The translations under genes were made by a program, and so were the position numbers. DNA of 64,000 nt from Paratinospora sagittata (taxonomy: Eukaryota; Streptophyta; Magnoliopsida; Ranunculales; Menispermaceae). Position 1 is the first letter of the stretch; every line of letters starts with the position of its first letter. Under the pieces are notes generated by a model. That model had not been told where the DNA came from and searched no databases. It saw only the letters and a program-made list of their open reading frames with translations. The stretch covers positions 12,134,539 through 12,198,538 of the forward strand of contig CM069598.1 in NCBI GenBank assembly GCA_035771175.1, read 5' to 3'. Positions 49,716 to 61,715 of this stretch are shown one piece after another.

Positions 49716-51103
49716 TAAAATTAATGTTGGCAGATAAAGTAGAAGCAAAACCAGAAACTGAATAGAGAACAAAACAAAATAACATGTTCATAATCAATAT
49801 TCATGTCATAACATAAGAATTCAAAATACATGCATGACATAAACAAACAACTCATATAATATTGGTGGGCCCCATCATGAGATACCTAGCACAACATCAA
49901 TATTTAGTCTTTGGACAAAAATATCAATTGTAAGTGGTATTGTCAATATAGTAATCAAATATTGAATATAAATTCTGTCAAACAATAAGCCTTTTTTGGA
50001 CCGACTTATTGCTTACATGAAAAACTCAATAATCATCACATATTCATTTATTTGGCCAAACAACAATCTTCCTTTGGGCCGATCATTATTAGCATAAATA
50101 AGAGATATACACATCTTAATATTTCAAAATAAATTAATCTGCACAATAGAGGTTACTTTGGCAACATGTTATTTCAATCAACTTATTTTTAAAATATCAG
50201 ACAAACTGAGATACAGCATCAAGCCACGCATCTTTATTCTCAATTTCAAATTTTGTTCCATATGCGAAAACATCAATTAAAGTTGAAAAATTGATGTTTC
50301 CATTAATATGTAACATGTCATACCAAATTCATGTACATAGTAACATTTACCCAAAAATTCCTCATGTATTCAAAACAAATACATGTATGAATAGGAAATT
50401 GTAAAGGTTGCTTATTCGAAAAATAATATGATATTCAAATAATTTATAACCCAAAAGATACGACATTCAAGAAATAAAATTTTATGAACAAGATGTGTCA
50501 AATAAAATAACATTAATTTGACTTATTGATACCTTCTTTATAAAAATAGATCTTATTTTATAAAAACAAAATCTTCTTTTATAAAAGCAAAATCTTGTAA
50601 GCCCCTCTTAAATAATGAACGTTAACACCAAACATTATCACATGAGAACACACGAAAGCATATAGGATTGTGTTGCCTAATTTAATAGTGCGTAGGCCCC
50701 ACCTGAAATTTAATGCATGTTGACCAAACAACATGGTCACATGAGATCACATAAGAGTACGTAGCCCAATTAGATGTTCTCATAATTATTACTATTTTAT
50801 TTGATATTTTTCATTATCTTCTTCATCAAACTACTTTCATGAAAAACACCAAATTCTCTTCAACTTGTTTCAAACACATGAAAAATACACCATTTTGAGC
50901 TAATCAAGTTCCAATTTTTTTTTTTTTTTGAAACTACAACCAATTCCATACTGCAAATCTAACATTATATTTGCATAAACCACAAAATCCGAAATACTCA
51001 AAGAAGGGTTTTATGGTTTCATCCAAAAATTAATTTTGAGCAACCAAAAATAATTCTCTCAAGCATGGTGATGGACTTGAACAAGTTAGGCTTTGATACC
51101 ACT

Positions 51104-51750
51104 TGTTGGAATTGAAAACAAAACAAAGAGATATAAACAAATCCATTTATCAACGCATGTTTTACATATAAACCTTTGAGTGAAGAAGATGGAAGACCTT
51201 TGGCATAGATGAAATTCTTGATAGAATTATAAATTACAAGAACACAATTACGTTAAATTCTTAATAACAATAATGGAGGAAGAATACCTAAATCCATGGC
51301 GATAAAATTAAAGGGTTAGCGTCTTGCAACACCAAATCACTGTATTGCTCAATGGGTTCTCTCTCTAAGATGGGGAAAGAGGAGAAAAGCTAAAATGAGA
51401 AAAAGATTTGGTTTGAGGATCATAACTCTATAAGGTTCTTTATATATACTAAATTAATTAGAATCTCATCAACCCTAATTAATTAGTATTGGGTCTCTAC
51501 ACATTACAAAGTTCATACCAAATAGATATTAGATAGTCAATAATATAATTGTTAATGTACATGTTGTGCCACATTATTATTACGTGGGGATCATAAGGTT
51601 GCTTCTTGAGCAAGCAACCATGGTAATTTGTGGAAAAAACCACAAGTTATTTCTTGAACAAATGACATTCTCACTTGGCTCAACAACAACCATATTAATG
51701 TATATGTGAACTCACATGAATAAAATATTAATTAAATTAAAATTCTAACA
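51104..51750 (-). repeat. Element 6, 5' LTR
   Basis: A 647-bp LTR with TGTTGGAATT and AATTCTAACA ends, which form the terminal inverted repeat. It is adjacent to the primer-binding site. The minus strand start (TGTTAGAATTTTAATTTAA) is typical of copia LTRs. Confidence 0.82.
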
Positions 51751-52410
51751 AAAACTATTTACTCTAAAAAGCTATAACTATTACATAATGCTCTAATTAT
51801 GTATATCACGCAAAAATAGATAAATATTAACATCAACAAATAATTGATGGACTGATTTACATCTTTTCGTACCTCCAGCATTTTTCTTCTATAAATTTAT
51901 ATGTAGGACAAAGCAAAACGTGGATAATAACGAAGAAAAAAAAAACTTAGAAGAAAAGAAAGCGAAATTGCCACCTCGCTACAATATTTATGCTACCTAC
52001 CAACACCCTTTTGCATTATTAGTGTATTCAAGTTGAAGATGTGAAAGCAAATCGTCCTTAGTGGTCTAGTTTATTCATGTGGATCAAAAACAAAAAAGCA
52101 ACTAATCGTAACTCTATACCGCTCATACAGACTCTGGTTTCTGCAACACCTACAGTAATGAAGAACAACTGTAATGAAGAAAAAATCTGAGTCTGAGCTT
52201 TATCAGGTACGCCACACTGCAACACAGTTACCTAGCATCCAGTCCCCTTCCAGGCTTCCAGCTCTTAGAAATCATACTTAGCTGCGCGGGACCTATATGC
52301 TATTCTGCCAATCAGTCCCTATCACCTCGTAAGAATTCGACACGGATAACGTGGGACCTGGTAGCGACACTGCAGCCATACTCACTCATGTACATCACTG
52401 TCATGCGATT
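51751..52410. other. Spacer with one copy of a direct repeat
   Basis: No gene. 51888-52020 (ATAAATTTATATGTAGGAC...CACCCTTTTGCATTATT) recurs at 54098-54262 with small differences and a roughly 30-bp insertion. The two copies flank the AT-rich element at 52411-54069. Confidence 0.55.
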
Positions 52411-54069
52411 CAGGATGACAATTTAGCTCGAGGCCCCATGGGCTTTATTTGACCTGTGATAAATGACCCGATTCAAATTCAGACCCGACTATTATATGGG
52501 TCGGCCCAGTCAGATCTCAAAACTTATTGAATGAGTTTGAAATAATATAACTAGGTCCGACCCGACCAGCTAATCTGATCCAAAGGCTCAATCCAAAAAC
52601 TCGAATATTGGGGCCGATAATACATATATACATTATGTGCGCACGCACACACATATATATATGTGTGTATATATTTTATAATAAATACAAAAGATAAATG
52701 TGCACAAAATTAAGAGTATAAAATGAAAAAATAAAACATAATTAAAATTATTTATATAATTAAAGTATATATAGTATATATAAATATAATACGTACCACA
52801 TACATAATATATTGTGTTCAAAATATAATATATATGTGTGTGTATAATGACAAAAAATATAATCAAGTGTATTATTATAATTAAGTCAATAGTGTTATTT
52901 AATTAAGGATTTATATTTATATTATATATACATTATTAAGAGTATGTTCAATTAGGTATATAATACGAATAATCTACGTACCTCCTCTATTTCTTAATAA
53001 GAGTATATATAGTATATAATTATAATATAAAATGGTAAAAATAAAACATAATTAAGATTCAAGAGTATTATATAAATAGAAAATATATTATACATACATA
53101 TACAGGCGCATAAATTTATTTGTATGTATATATATATATACACACTATATATATAATTAAGAGTTTATAAAATGAAAGAAAGAAAACATAATTAAAAGTA
53201 TTTAAAATTTGTATAATAAGGAAAATACAATAGTGAAGAGTGTTATATACTTATATATAATTAAGTGTTTATATTTGTATTGCATATACATAATTAAAAA
53301 TATGTTCAATTAAGTATATAATACGAAAAATGAGTATATATAATTAATTAAAAATACATGTATGCATTTTAACTTTGGTAACTATACTCTTTAAAATTTT
53401 ATTCACCAAATATATTTTATTAAGTATACTTTCTAAAAATATATAGTAAGACTAGATATAAATATATAATAAATTTAGCTAAATTATAATAAAGGTTGAG
53501 TTAAAATTATGAATTAAAGAAATATATTATCCAACTATATACATAAACTCATTCATTTAGAATAAATTAACACATATTTTAGATAAATAAAATAATATAA
53601 ATAATTCACATGCCTAGTCTATTTCTTAATAAAATTTTATAAAGTTTGCTTATTATATTATTTTAATTTCTATTTAAATTTAATTTCTATTTAAATTTAA
53701 CTTTTATTTAGCGAGATAGATTTACTAATTACAGTAATAAGTTGTGGCTAATCATTTGTTAAAAGAGAGTTAGAACACGTAAACTAAATATACATAATTA
53801 AATAGTTAAATTTCTGAAACCATGAAATAGTTAAATTTGACAAAAAATTAAATTAAATTTAAATATGTCTAAAAGTTCAGTCTAAAGGTCTGATCTAAAG
53901 ACTTTGGTCCATTTATTTTTTGAGTTAGGTCTGGGCCAATATTTTTTAATATTAGCCCGGTCCGGCCTGACTTAAAATTTTATAAGGCTTGACTTTGTCT
54001 GATTCTATTATTTTTAGGTTTGGTAAAATTGGGTTAAGTAGGGCCAAATAACTCAAATTGCCAACCCTA
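52411..54069. repeat. AT-rich non-autonomous DNA element with terminal inverted repeats
   Basis: The left end AGGATGACAATTTAGCTCGAGGCC and the complement of the right end (AGGGTTGGCAATTT then GGCC) are imperfect inverted repeats. Sub-terminal GACCCGA/GGTCGGCCC and GCCCGGTCCGGCC tracts also face each other. The core (about 52620-53860) is nearly pure AT with TA and TG microsatellites and no coding potential. Looks like a hAT-type MITE of about 1.66 kb; the target duplication is unclear. Confidence 0.45.
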
Positions 54070-54097
54070 GGATGAGAAACTTAAGCGGGATGAGTTC

Positions 54098-56139
54098 TAT
54101 AAATTTATATGTAGGACCAAGCAAAACGTGAATAACAACGAAGAAAAAACAAAAAAAACGTTTGAAATATTTCCACCATAATTTTAGAAGCAAAGAAAGC
54201 GAAATTGCCACCTCGCTACAATATTAATGCTACCTACCAACAACACCCTTTTGCATTATTGGTTCTCCCATAAGATTTTTCGCTTTCAGGTGTACTTTTC
54301 CCAGTTGTAAGGCCCCTGCGACCTGCGAACAAGAGTTTTCCTTTTTCTTATTTATTTTTTAGGTTAGAAAATAAATGTTTCTGTTTGTTGTTATTTTTTT
54401 TTTGTGTTTTTTTTAAAATAATTTTAAATGTATTTATCAAAAATATTTTTATATCCACATGCTTTATAATTTTTTTAACAATGTTAGGTAACAAGCAAGT
54501 TGAAAAAGTATTTTTAGTAAGTATATTTAAAATTAATTTTATTTTATTACTTTTTTTTTTTAAAGAGTTGGTCGTGAATTTATCTAAGGCAGACCTGAAA
54601 AAGTTGCAGGGATACATTTACGTACACATGTGAATTAAGGACATTAATCCAACGTTCAAATATATGGCTATGATCTTTCAATCTTATCCGAAAATATTGG
54701 GGTTGCTATTTAATCTACTGCATTTGAAACGTGTGGTCGCGTCGTGGTTAGAGCTATCTGTTCTTAATACACTTAGAAGCCAAAGACATTACTTGCAGTA
54801 CCATATTTACATTTTTAAAAATATATATATATATATTTTAGTATTAACACGAAAACAGAAGATAAGCTAACAATCACAACAATAAAGAACCATACCAATC
54901 AGCTATTATATAAGTCAATGTTTGCCTTATACCCACATCTGGTTGCACTTTGCTACTTCATCTCCATTTTTCTTCATTCACTCTTAAATTCCTGAAAAAA
55001 AGCACAAAATCAGATGATCGGTGCCCTTTATCAAATTATTTCCTTGCATTGGGGGGTTATTATTTCTTAAGAATACACTTTTGATGTTGTGGTAATTTAA
55101 GTACAGATATGAAGGCAATAATATGAAAAAAAAGAGTTTTCATGACCATAGTTCAAATGAGATTGGAATTCAAATCTCTAATTAACAGTACTATAGGATG
55201 GGTTGGAAAATAAATATTGATTTAGGACTTGGTTTTCACATTTAATATACATCTTTCGAAACTCTATTATTTATTAATTTCTATTTTATTTAAAGATTGA
55301 TAAATTATTACTAAATGCTATCTAATACTTGATCCGGAGCATCCAATATATATAATGGGCTATTTTCTTAAATTAGGTGATGAAACTATGTATGAATAAC
55401 AACCGCCTCTTGCTAATCATTCATAAATTGTATTTTAAAATTAAACCATAATTGTTAAGATTAAAAAGTATTGTTACGATAATGACAAAAAATAAATACA
55501 CTGTAAGTACTACTTTTTGTATTATAATAATATAAATGAAGCAAATAGGTCAAGCAAAATATATTAATGAGATTTTTAAAAAATAGGACTATTGTATTAG
55601 TATTCAAAAATTTGTAACCTTGTTCAATACGTGAGGAATTTTATTAAAAACGTAAAATAAAATTAAACAAATTTTAACCATGCTAAAATGTTTATTTGAA
55701 AAGCTTAAGTGCAATACTAAAATTATTATAAATTTTAACAATCTTGATCGTCTATGATGTCAACACTTAAGGATGCCAAAATGATGTCGACACCTAAAAC
55801 AGGTACAGAGTACATACATCATTGATACGGGCATACAACGTAATTCATACAATGAATCCTTCATTCAAACAATGTCAAAAACATATAGGGGTCCCATTCT
55901 CTTCAATTATTGTACGAACTGATGTGAAATAAAGCAGGCGAGTGTGTGGCTATGATTTTTATTTATTTAATTGGTTGTTTTATTGCAGGTCTCCAATACG
56001 AGATTCGGCTAGATGCGAAAGTGAAGCAGCCGATGCAACATTATCCGATGCGACATCAAGGTCCTCTTTGATGTGATATTACACCGAGCACCTTATCACG
56101 TGAATGCTACTTAATAAATATTGTGAAGCCCTTGGTACT
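54098..56139. other. Spacer with the second direct repeat and promoter-like blocks
   Basis: 54098-54262 is the partner of 51888-52020. 54590-54740 (CTGAAAAAGTTGCAGG...TAATCCAACG...CTATGATCTTTC) and 55925-55965 (AATAAAGCAGGCGAGTGTGTGG) match parts of 59455-59580, upstream of a terpene synthase relic. Otherwise AT-rich; open frames near 54350-54870 are not genes. Confidence 0.5.
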
Positions 56140-56412
56140 TGTAGTTTCAAAATTAAGTTGAGCATGAATCAAGAAAAAATAAAATAATAATTTAATATAG
56201 TTCGATAAATTATCTATGTTCACGAAAGGCAACAAACTTATTTTTGAGATTATAAACTTTACCCTTAGGTGGATCTCACAGATTGGATTTATTGAATTAG
56301 ATCTCTAGAAATATCTCTCAAGAATATTATTTTCAAGATCAAAATGAAGCTCTATTTATAGAAATATTCAGGGGCATTTTTATAATTAAAATAATAATTT
56401 AATATATTGTTT

Positions 56413-56481
56413 GTCAAGCAATTCGGCGCAGCGAGCCGAATTGTTTGACCAACATGTTGGCCGCCCTCGTGGGCGGCCAAC
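56413..56481. repeat. Two inverted repeats in the LTR of element 5
   Basis: Arms 56413-56427 and 56435-56449 (GTCAAGCAATTCGGC and GCCGAATTGTTTGAC, one mismatch, 7-base loop). Arms 56456-56466 and 56471-56481 (GTTGGCCGCCC and GGGCGGCCAAC, perfect, loop TCGT). Confidence 0.9.
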
Positions 56482-56599
56482 AACCACCTTTCTTATTTTT
56501 ATTTGAGGTGGACTCACAAATCTCCACTTCTACCTCATGTAGAACCAGACTCCTTCACACCTGCAATCTCTCTACATATAGCAAACTTCCTTCAAAAAA

Positions 56600-58250
56600 T
56601 TATTGCTGCCTCCATTAGTGCCCTTAGGCACTCCGAGCTCGTGAGATGTTGATCAAGTCCAAACAATGTTAGAACTTGATCCCTGTAACCACTTTTGTAA
56701 GCATATCTGCGGGATTATCTGTAGTCTTGATCTTTTGCAGAACAATACTCCCTTCTTCTACTATTTTTCGAACAAAATGAAAACGAACATCAATATGTTT
56801 CGTTCGACTGTGATGAACTTGGTTCTTTGCCAAACAAATGGCACTCTGGCTGTCGCAGAAAACTTCAACATTGTTCTGTACAATTCCCAAGTCTTTAGTC
56901 AATCTATGAAGCCAGATTGCTTCCTTGAAAGCTTCCGTTACTGCCATGTACTCTGTCTCTGTAGTAGACAAAATAACTGTTGATTGTAGTGTTGATCTCC
57001 AACTCACTGGTCCTCCTGCTATAGTGAAAAAATAACCAGTAGTAGATCTGCACTTGTCAAGATCTCCAGCATAGTCTGAATCCACATATCCGACTAGATG
57101 CTTACAACTTTTCTTATCTCTCTCGAACTTTAAACCAACATCCAGAGTACCATGAATATACCGTAGAATCCACTTTACTGCTTGCCAGTGGCCTTTACCG
57201 GGGTTGTGCATGTAACGACTTACCATACTTACAACATGTGAAATGTCAGGTCTCGTACACACCATAGCATACATCAAGGCACTAACTGCATTTGCATATG
57301 GAATGTTCTCCATTTGCTTCTTCTAATCCTCAGAATTTGGTGACATTGATATACTTAGCTTGAAATGTGGTGCCAATAGTGTGCTCACATGTTTTGTGTC
57401 ATTGCCAATGTCAAAAGTTTGAAGAACTTTCTTCAAATACTGAGTCTGAGTTAAACAGATTGTGCCTTTGGCGTATAGTTCCAATACCCTTTGTTTGGCA
57501 AGTATTGTTGTTGCCCATGAACACGACTCCTCCATCGAACTCATCCAATTTGGAGAACCAATGTCGATTCGGACACATATAATAGGAACATCCGGAATCT
57601 AATATCCATCTATCAGACTGATTGTCTATAGATGAAACTGAGAATGCAGAATCTTCTTCAGCCTTCTGTGCCATATTTGTATCTGTCTTGCTCTTATTTG
57701 GACAATCTTTCTTCCAGTGTCCCTTTTGGTGACAATAGGCACATTCATCATTTGCAAGACGTTGATGTGATGAAGGTTCTTTTGATTTTGAGCGAGATCG
57801 GCCTCGCCCACTAGATCTATTAGATTTGTTGTTAGCCTTGCCTCTGGATACCTTCAAGGCTTCTGGTGATGCTTTTTTGTTATCGAGCTGGTCCTTCCTT
57901 CGATACTCGTTGTTCATCAAAGCATTTGAAACATCACGAAATTTAACATTATCTTTACCATATAACAAAGTTATTGTTAAATGTTCATAACTTTCAGGCA
58001 AAGAGTTTAACAACAATAGTGCCTTATTCTCATCAATAATTTCAACATCAAGATTTTGTTGATCAGCGAAAATCTTGTTGAAATTATCAAGATGCTCAAT
58101 CATGGGAGTACATTTCTTGTACTGAAAACGAAAGAGCTTTTTCTTCAGGTAGAGTCGGTTCTCTACGCTTTTCGTCATGTATTTGTCCTCCAATTTCTTC
58201 TAGAGACTTGTTGCCATAGTCTCTTTCATGACAAAGTACTTCTGACCAAC
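56600..58250 (-). pseudogene. Element 5 gag-protease fused by deletion to RT end and RNase H
   Basis: The minus-strand frame 58193-57411 has gag (LNSLPESYEHLTITLLYGKD), an RS-rich linker, a CCHC knuckle (CAYCHQKGHWKKDC) and protease WILDSGCSYYM. At about 57470 it joins, out of frame, the C-terminal RT segment (GTICLTQTQYLKKVLQTF, to 57323). Then come the end of RT and RNase H (57313-56669; NPGKGHWQAVKWILRYIHGT, YVDSDYAGD, STTETEYMAV, DSQSAICL). Integrase and the RT catalytic core are missing, so about 2 kb was deleted. Confidence 0.88.
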
Positions 58251-58283
58251 AACCATCTTTTTTTTATTTGAGGTGGACCCACA

Positions 58284-59008
58284 GCAAGGATGGAAGTCAA
58301 CTCAATCAAATCGCGCCTGAACTAACTGAATTGAACTAAATTCGATTAGTTAAATATTTAGGTTGAGTTGGATTGAAAAGTTCTTGATTCAAATTAATTT
58401 GAATTGGTTCATGGCGACCTAATCTAACTCAATTCGAATTAATTAATAATTTTTAATCTAAAAATGTCATTTTTCTATTGTTTTATATAAAGATTGAAGC
58501 TTGAAAATAACTCAAACTCATTAATTTTTTTATGTTATTAATAACTTGATGCTACTTTAAATTATTTTGAATTTGTATTTTTGGTTGCAATGAAACTCTT
58601 TTAAAACTTTTTTGATGAAACTCTTCACAATTTATATTTATTATATTGTAATATAGTATTTATATTTGTCATATTATGATATAGTGGTTGATAAATATGA
58701 TTTATTTAAAACATCTTGATATTTATGGTTAATTTAAAATTGCTATCGTTTATACATATTGATATAGTTATATTTGATTGAAATATTACATGTTTGATGT
58801 CTTTTAGTGTAGAATTTACAAGTAGAATTTATAAGTATAATTTAACTTACTTTAAGATTCTCAACTCGAATAACCAATCTAACCCGACCCGAATTAGTTT
58901 GGGTTAGATTAGATTGGGTTGAAGGATAGCTTGATTTAGGTTGAATTATAATTTTTTCAACCCGAACTAATTTAGATTAGAACCCAATCCAACCCGTTAC
59001 ACCCTTAA
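58284..59008. repeat. hAT-like MITE, copy D
   Basis: The sequence from the edge of element 5 to CCAACCCGTTACACCCTTAA carries the same GGTTGAGTTGGATTGAAAAG, AACCCGACCCGAATTAG and GGGTTGAAGGA tracts as copies A-C. The right terminus matches copy A (ATTACACCC). The left terminus is worn or lost at the junction with element 5. Confidence 0.5.
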
Positions 59009-59929
59009 TATAGAGTCATGGTCATATGTATAAAGAGAAACACTTAAAAATATACTTTTTAAATATATTTTCTTGACATTTTACTTGATGTTGAATTAGA
59101 TCGAATTACGTATTAATCATGCGATTCAAAGCAATTAACGAATAATTAAGGCATTCTAATAATTTTAAGTATAATATTAAAAAAATAATGTTACATAAAT
59201 ATATATTTTTAATACATATTTTTAATATTATAAGTAAGAATAATTGAATCACTTCAAATTATATGACAATACTTCATATTATGTATTAATTATATAATAT
59301 AAAATATTATTATGTGATTCGAGACATTTAATTATTTTTATTTATAATATTAAAAAAATATATTAAAAAAAATATCTACTAACCATTTTTCTATTAAAAA
59401 ACTGTTATAAAAAGGTGTGTCCAACAAGCCCCAATCTCTTAAATAAATATGCACGAACTGAAAAAGTTACAGGAAAGCAACAGTGGCACCTACGTGGACA
59501 TGTGAAGGAATTAATCCAACGTGTAATAAAGCAGGCGAGCGTGTGGTGCTATGATCTTTCTATCTTGAGGTGGCCGTTTACTCCACTCTTTTGTACTCCT
59601 CTGCTATATTTAAGACTGGCTCTAAGAACTCTTGTGTTTGCCCTATAAATTGAATGCGTGGCCATTACTTGCTGTACCTATCTAGCTAGTTGCACTCGCG
59701 CCTTAGATCACCCCACTTTTCATTTTTTTCAGTTATACTTTTAGAAGGAAAATGTTTAGTTAAAATGCATTTTTTGTTTTTATGATTTTTTTCCTTTTTG
59801 CATATATCTAGAGTTACAACATCATTTGGTATGGAGTTGGGTGGATCTGCTTTTTGAATCGTTTTAGCATACCTTATTTTAGGAAGTGTGTTATATATCA
59901 TTATTTAGCTTTAACGTGCCTCTTACCAA

Positions 59930-59986
<57 letters not shown>

Positions 59987-60055
59987 GCAATATTATGCCA
60001 TGCCCTCATGTTAATTAATACAATTAAGTTAACCCTTGAATTGTTTTATTGTTTG
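59009..60055. other. Terpene-synthase upstream-like block and TA microsatellite
   Basis: 59455-59700 contains GTGGACATGTGAAGGAATTAATCC, AATAAAGCAGGCGAGCGTGTGG and a CTATAAATTG TATA-like box (about 59642-59651), resembling a promoter end. A (TA)n run fills about 59931-59983. No exons 1-6 of a terpene synthase are present between this block and the relic at 60056. Confidence 0.4.
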
Positions 60056-60318
60056 AAACATGAACAAGAGAGTGGGCACGTGATATCATCAATACAGTGC
60101 TATATGAAGCAGTATGGAGTTTCAGAGCAAGAGGCAAAAGATGCCCTCGACAAAATGGTGGAAGAAGCATGGAAGGATTTAAATAAAAGATGCCTTAAGC
60201 CAACTGCTTTTCCAATGCCTTTACTAATGACAGCAGTTAATAAGATGGGTACACTAATTCTACTAAAAAGCTGAAACGATGCATAAGGTGGCTGTTCATT
60301 GATCCCATCAAGGCATGA
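60056..60318 (+). pseudogene. Terpene synthase last-exon relic
   Basis: The frame KHEQESGHVISS, then CYMKQYGVSEQEAKDALDK, EEAWKDLNKRCLKP and FPMPLLMTAVN, matches the C-terminal alpha-domain exon of plant sesquiterpene synthases (TPS-a; cadinene and germacrene D synthase type). After AVN the coding text is damaged and hits TGA at 60272-60274. LFIDPIKA and a stop at 60316-60318 recall the usual C-terminus, so an internal deletion of a few dozen residues is likely. Catalytic DDxxD and NSE/DTE motifs lie in earlier exons and are absent. Not functional. Confidence 0.8.
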
Positions 60319-60601
60319 CCATGGACTTAATTGGTTTCCTTTTCTATATATATATATATATAGTAAGTAGTTCTGATATGTGTATTGTTGTACAACCGGT
60401 CATTAATTGGTTCAGGAATTAAGGCTGCACTAAATGGCCGGCTATATTGCTCCCTCAAGGCAGCAATTGACTGGACATCTAAGTGTTGGTAAAGCATTGT
60501 TTTAGTATAGGGTGACTGCAAGAGTTTATACCAATCGAGGCAAACTCATAAGACTAAATATGATCGGATTGGTTTAGATCAATCCTTATCAAATGATTAT
60601 G

Positions 60602-60780
60602 ATGTTGTGCACAATCGGGGTAAAGTATGAAAAAAAAAATAAGACAACAAATTTAACGTGGTTCGACAAATTGCCTACGTCCACGGGAGACAACAAACTT
60701 GTATTATCAGAGATAACAAACTACACCCTTAGGTGAATCTTACACATTGGATCTCTTAAATAGATCTCTCAGAATAAAAC
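60602..60780 (-). repeat. Copia LTR fragment of the element 4/5 family
   Basis: Starts TGTTGTGCACAATCGGGG and aligns well with 43873-44060. It includes AACGTGGTTCGACAAATTGCCTACGTCCACGGG and the CACCCTTAGGTG block. It is cut at 60780 by the gypsy LTR, so it is the older insertion. No flanking pol sequence on the left; 60319-60601 is AT-rich spacer. Confidence 0.8.
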
Positions 60781-61506
60781 TGTAGCGACCCCGCGCCCCG
60801 GACCACCAACCCCGCAGGAAATGACGTGCGGAATGCCAGGGCGGGACGCCCGGCGTAGGCATCTCCGACCACTCCTCAACTCCCGTGAGGTGGTTGAGAC
60901 CCTACAAGCCTTATTTCAAACAACGATATGATATCAAAAGGTATTAAACAAAACTACCCACCGTATTAATCATCCAAGACAAAAGATAATCCATAAAAAA
61001 ATGAATTATAAATAATAATCATAATCCCTACAGTCCATTAAAATTGACATACTCATAAAGTCTAAAATTGTGGGTACAAATAAAACCGTCATATGCCCAC
61101 ATAGTCTATCTAACAAGTCCCAACTCACCCATACTACAATGTGGTAAGTGTTATAATTACATAATCCAAAATATAGTACTTCATAATTTAAAACACAATT
61201 CAATCAAAATGTCTCTTAACTCACATCGAGGCCTTGGATTCTCTCGCAGGCAAGGCCCTCAAGATATGACTACTCCTTTACCCTTATTCGGGACAGAAGG
61301 ACCTGAAAGAGAAAAATGAGGATGAGCCAACGATGCCCAGTGAATAGAATTCAAATATGCTATCAATACTCATCAATAAAAACCATGTATGCATGTCAAT
61401 GTGTAGCATGATTAAAAGCTCATAACATATAGATATCAAGCATTTATAATAAGTTCGATGCAAGTAAAAGTTTATCAATTTGGATCCACATTCCACATGC
61501 CTTGGT

Positions 61507-61715
61507 TTACTAGTACACGTCTATTTCACCGTGCCGTTGATCCCAATCATGTTTATTTGGGTTACTAGTACACGTCTATTTCGTGCCGTTGATCCCAATC
61601 ATTTTTATTTGGGTTACTAGTACACGTCTATTTCACCGTGCCGTTGATCCCAATCATTTTTATTTGGGTTACTAGTACACGTCTATTTCACCGTGCCGTT
61701 GATCCCAATCATTTC
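61507..61715. repeat. Four-copy tandem repeat inside the gypsy LTR
   Basis: Four head-to-tail copies of about 53-57 bp, each with TACTAGTACACGTCTATTTC, a CCGTTGATCCCAATCAT core and a TTTATTTGGGT end. The second copy lacks ACCG. Copies abut with no unique spacers. Confidence 0.9.

Larger units (their letters stand above)
47653..51750 (-). mobile_element. Element 6: 5' part of a Ty1/copia element
   Basis: The 5' LTR is at 51104-51750 (plus TGTTGGAATTG...AAATTCTAACA, 647 bp), with primer-binding site TGGTATCAAAG reading at about 51099-51089. A leader of about 1.4 kb (49716-51090) without genes precedes gag. gag, a zinc knuckle, a GAG-pre-integrase region and part of integrase follow. Coding sequence stops at 47653, so RT, RNase H and the 3' LTR are lost. 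Confidence 0.85.
56140..58283 (-). mobile_element. Element 5: internally deleted copia derivative
   Basis: The 3' LTR is 56140-56518 (plus TGTAGTTTCAAA...GAGGTGGACTCACA). At the other end only about the first 28 bp of the 5' LTR remain (TTTTATTTGAGGTGGACCCACA, about 58256-58283), fused directly to gag. There is no primer-binding site and no leader. The same family as element 4 and the LTR piece at 60602. No matching target duplication (GTACT versus GCAAG). Confidence 0.8.

Noticed and set aside
54348..54633. Overlapping lysine/phenylalanine-rich frames on both strands
   Set aside because: Low-complexity AT-rich DNA; the peptides only mirror poly-A and poly-T tracts.
61507..61715. Regular short repeats resembling a CRISPR array
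   Set aside because: Copies abut without unique spacers, in a plant gypsy LTR; it is an ordinary tandem repeat.
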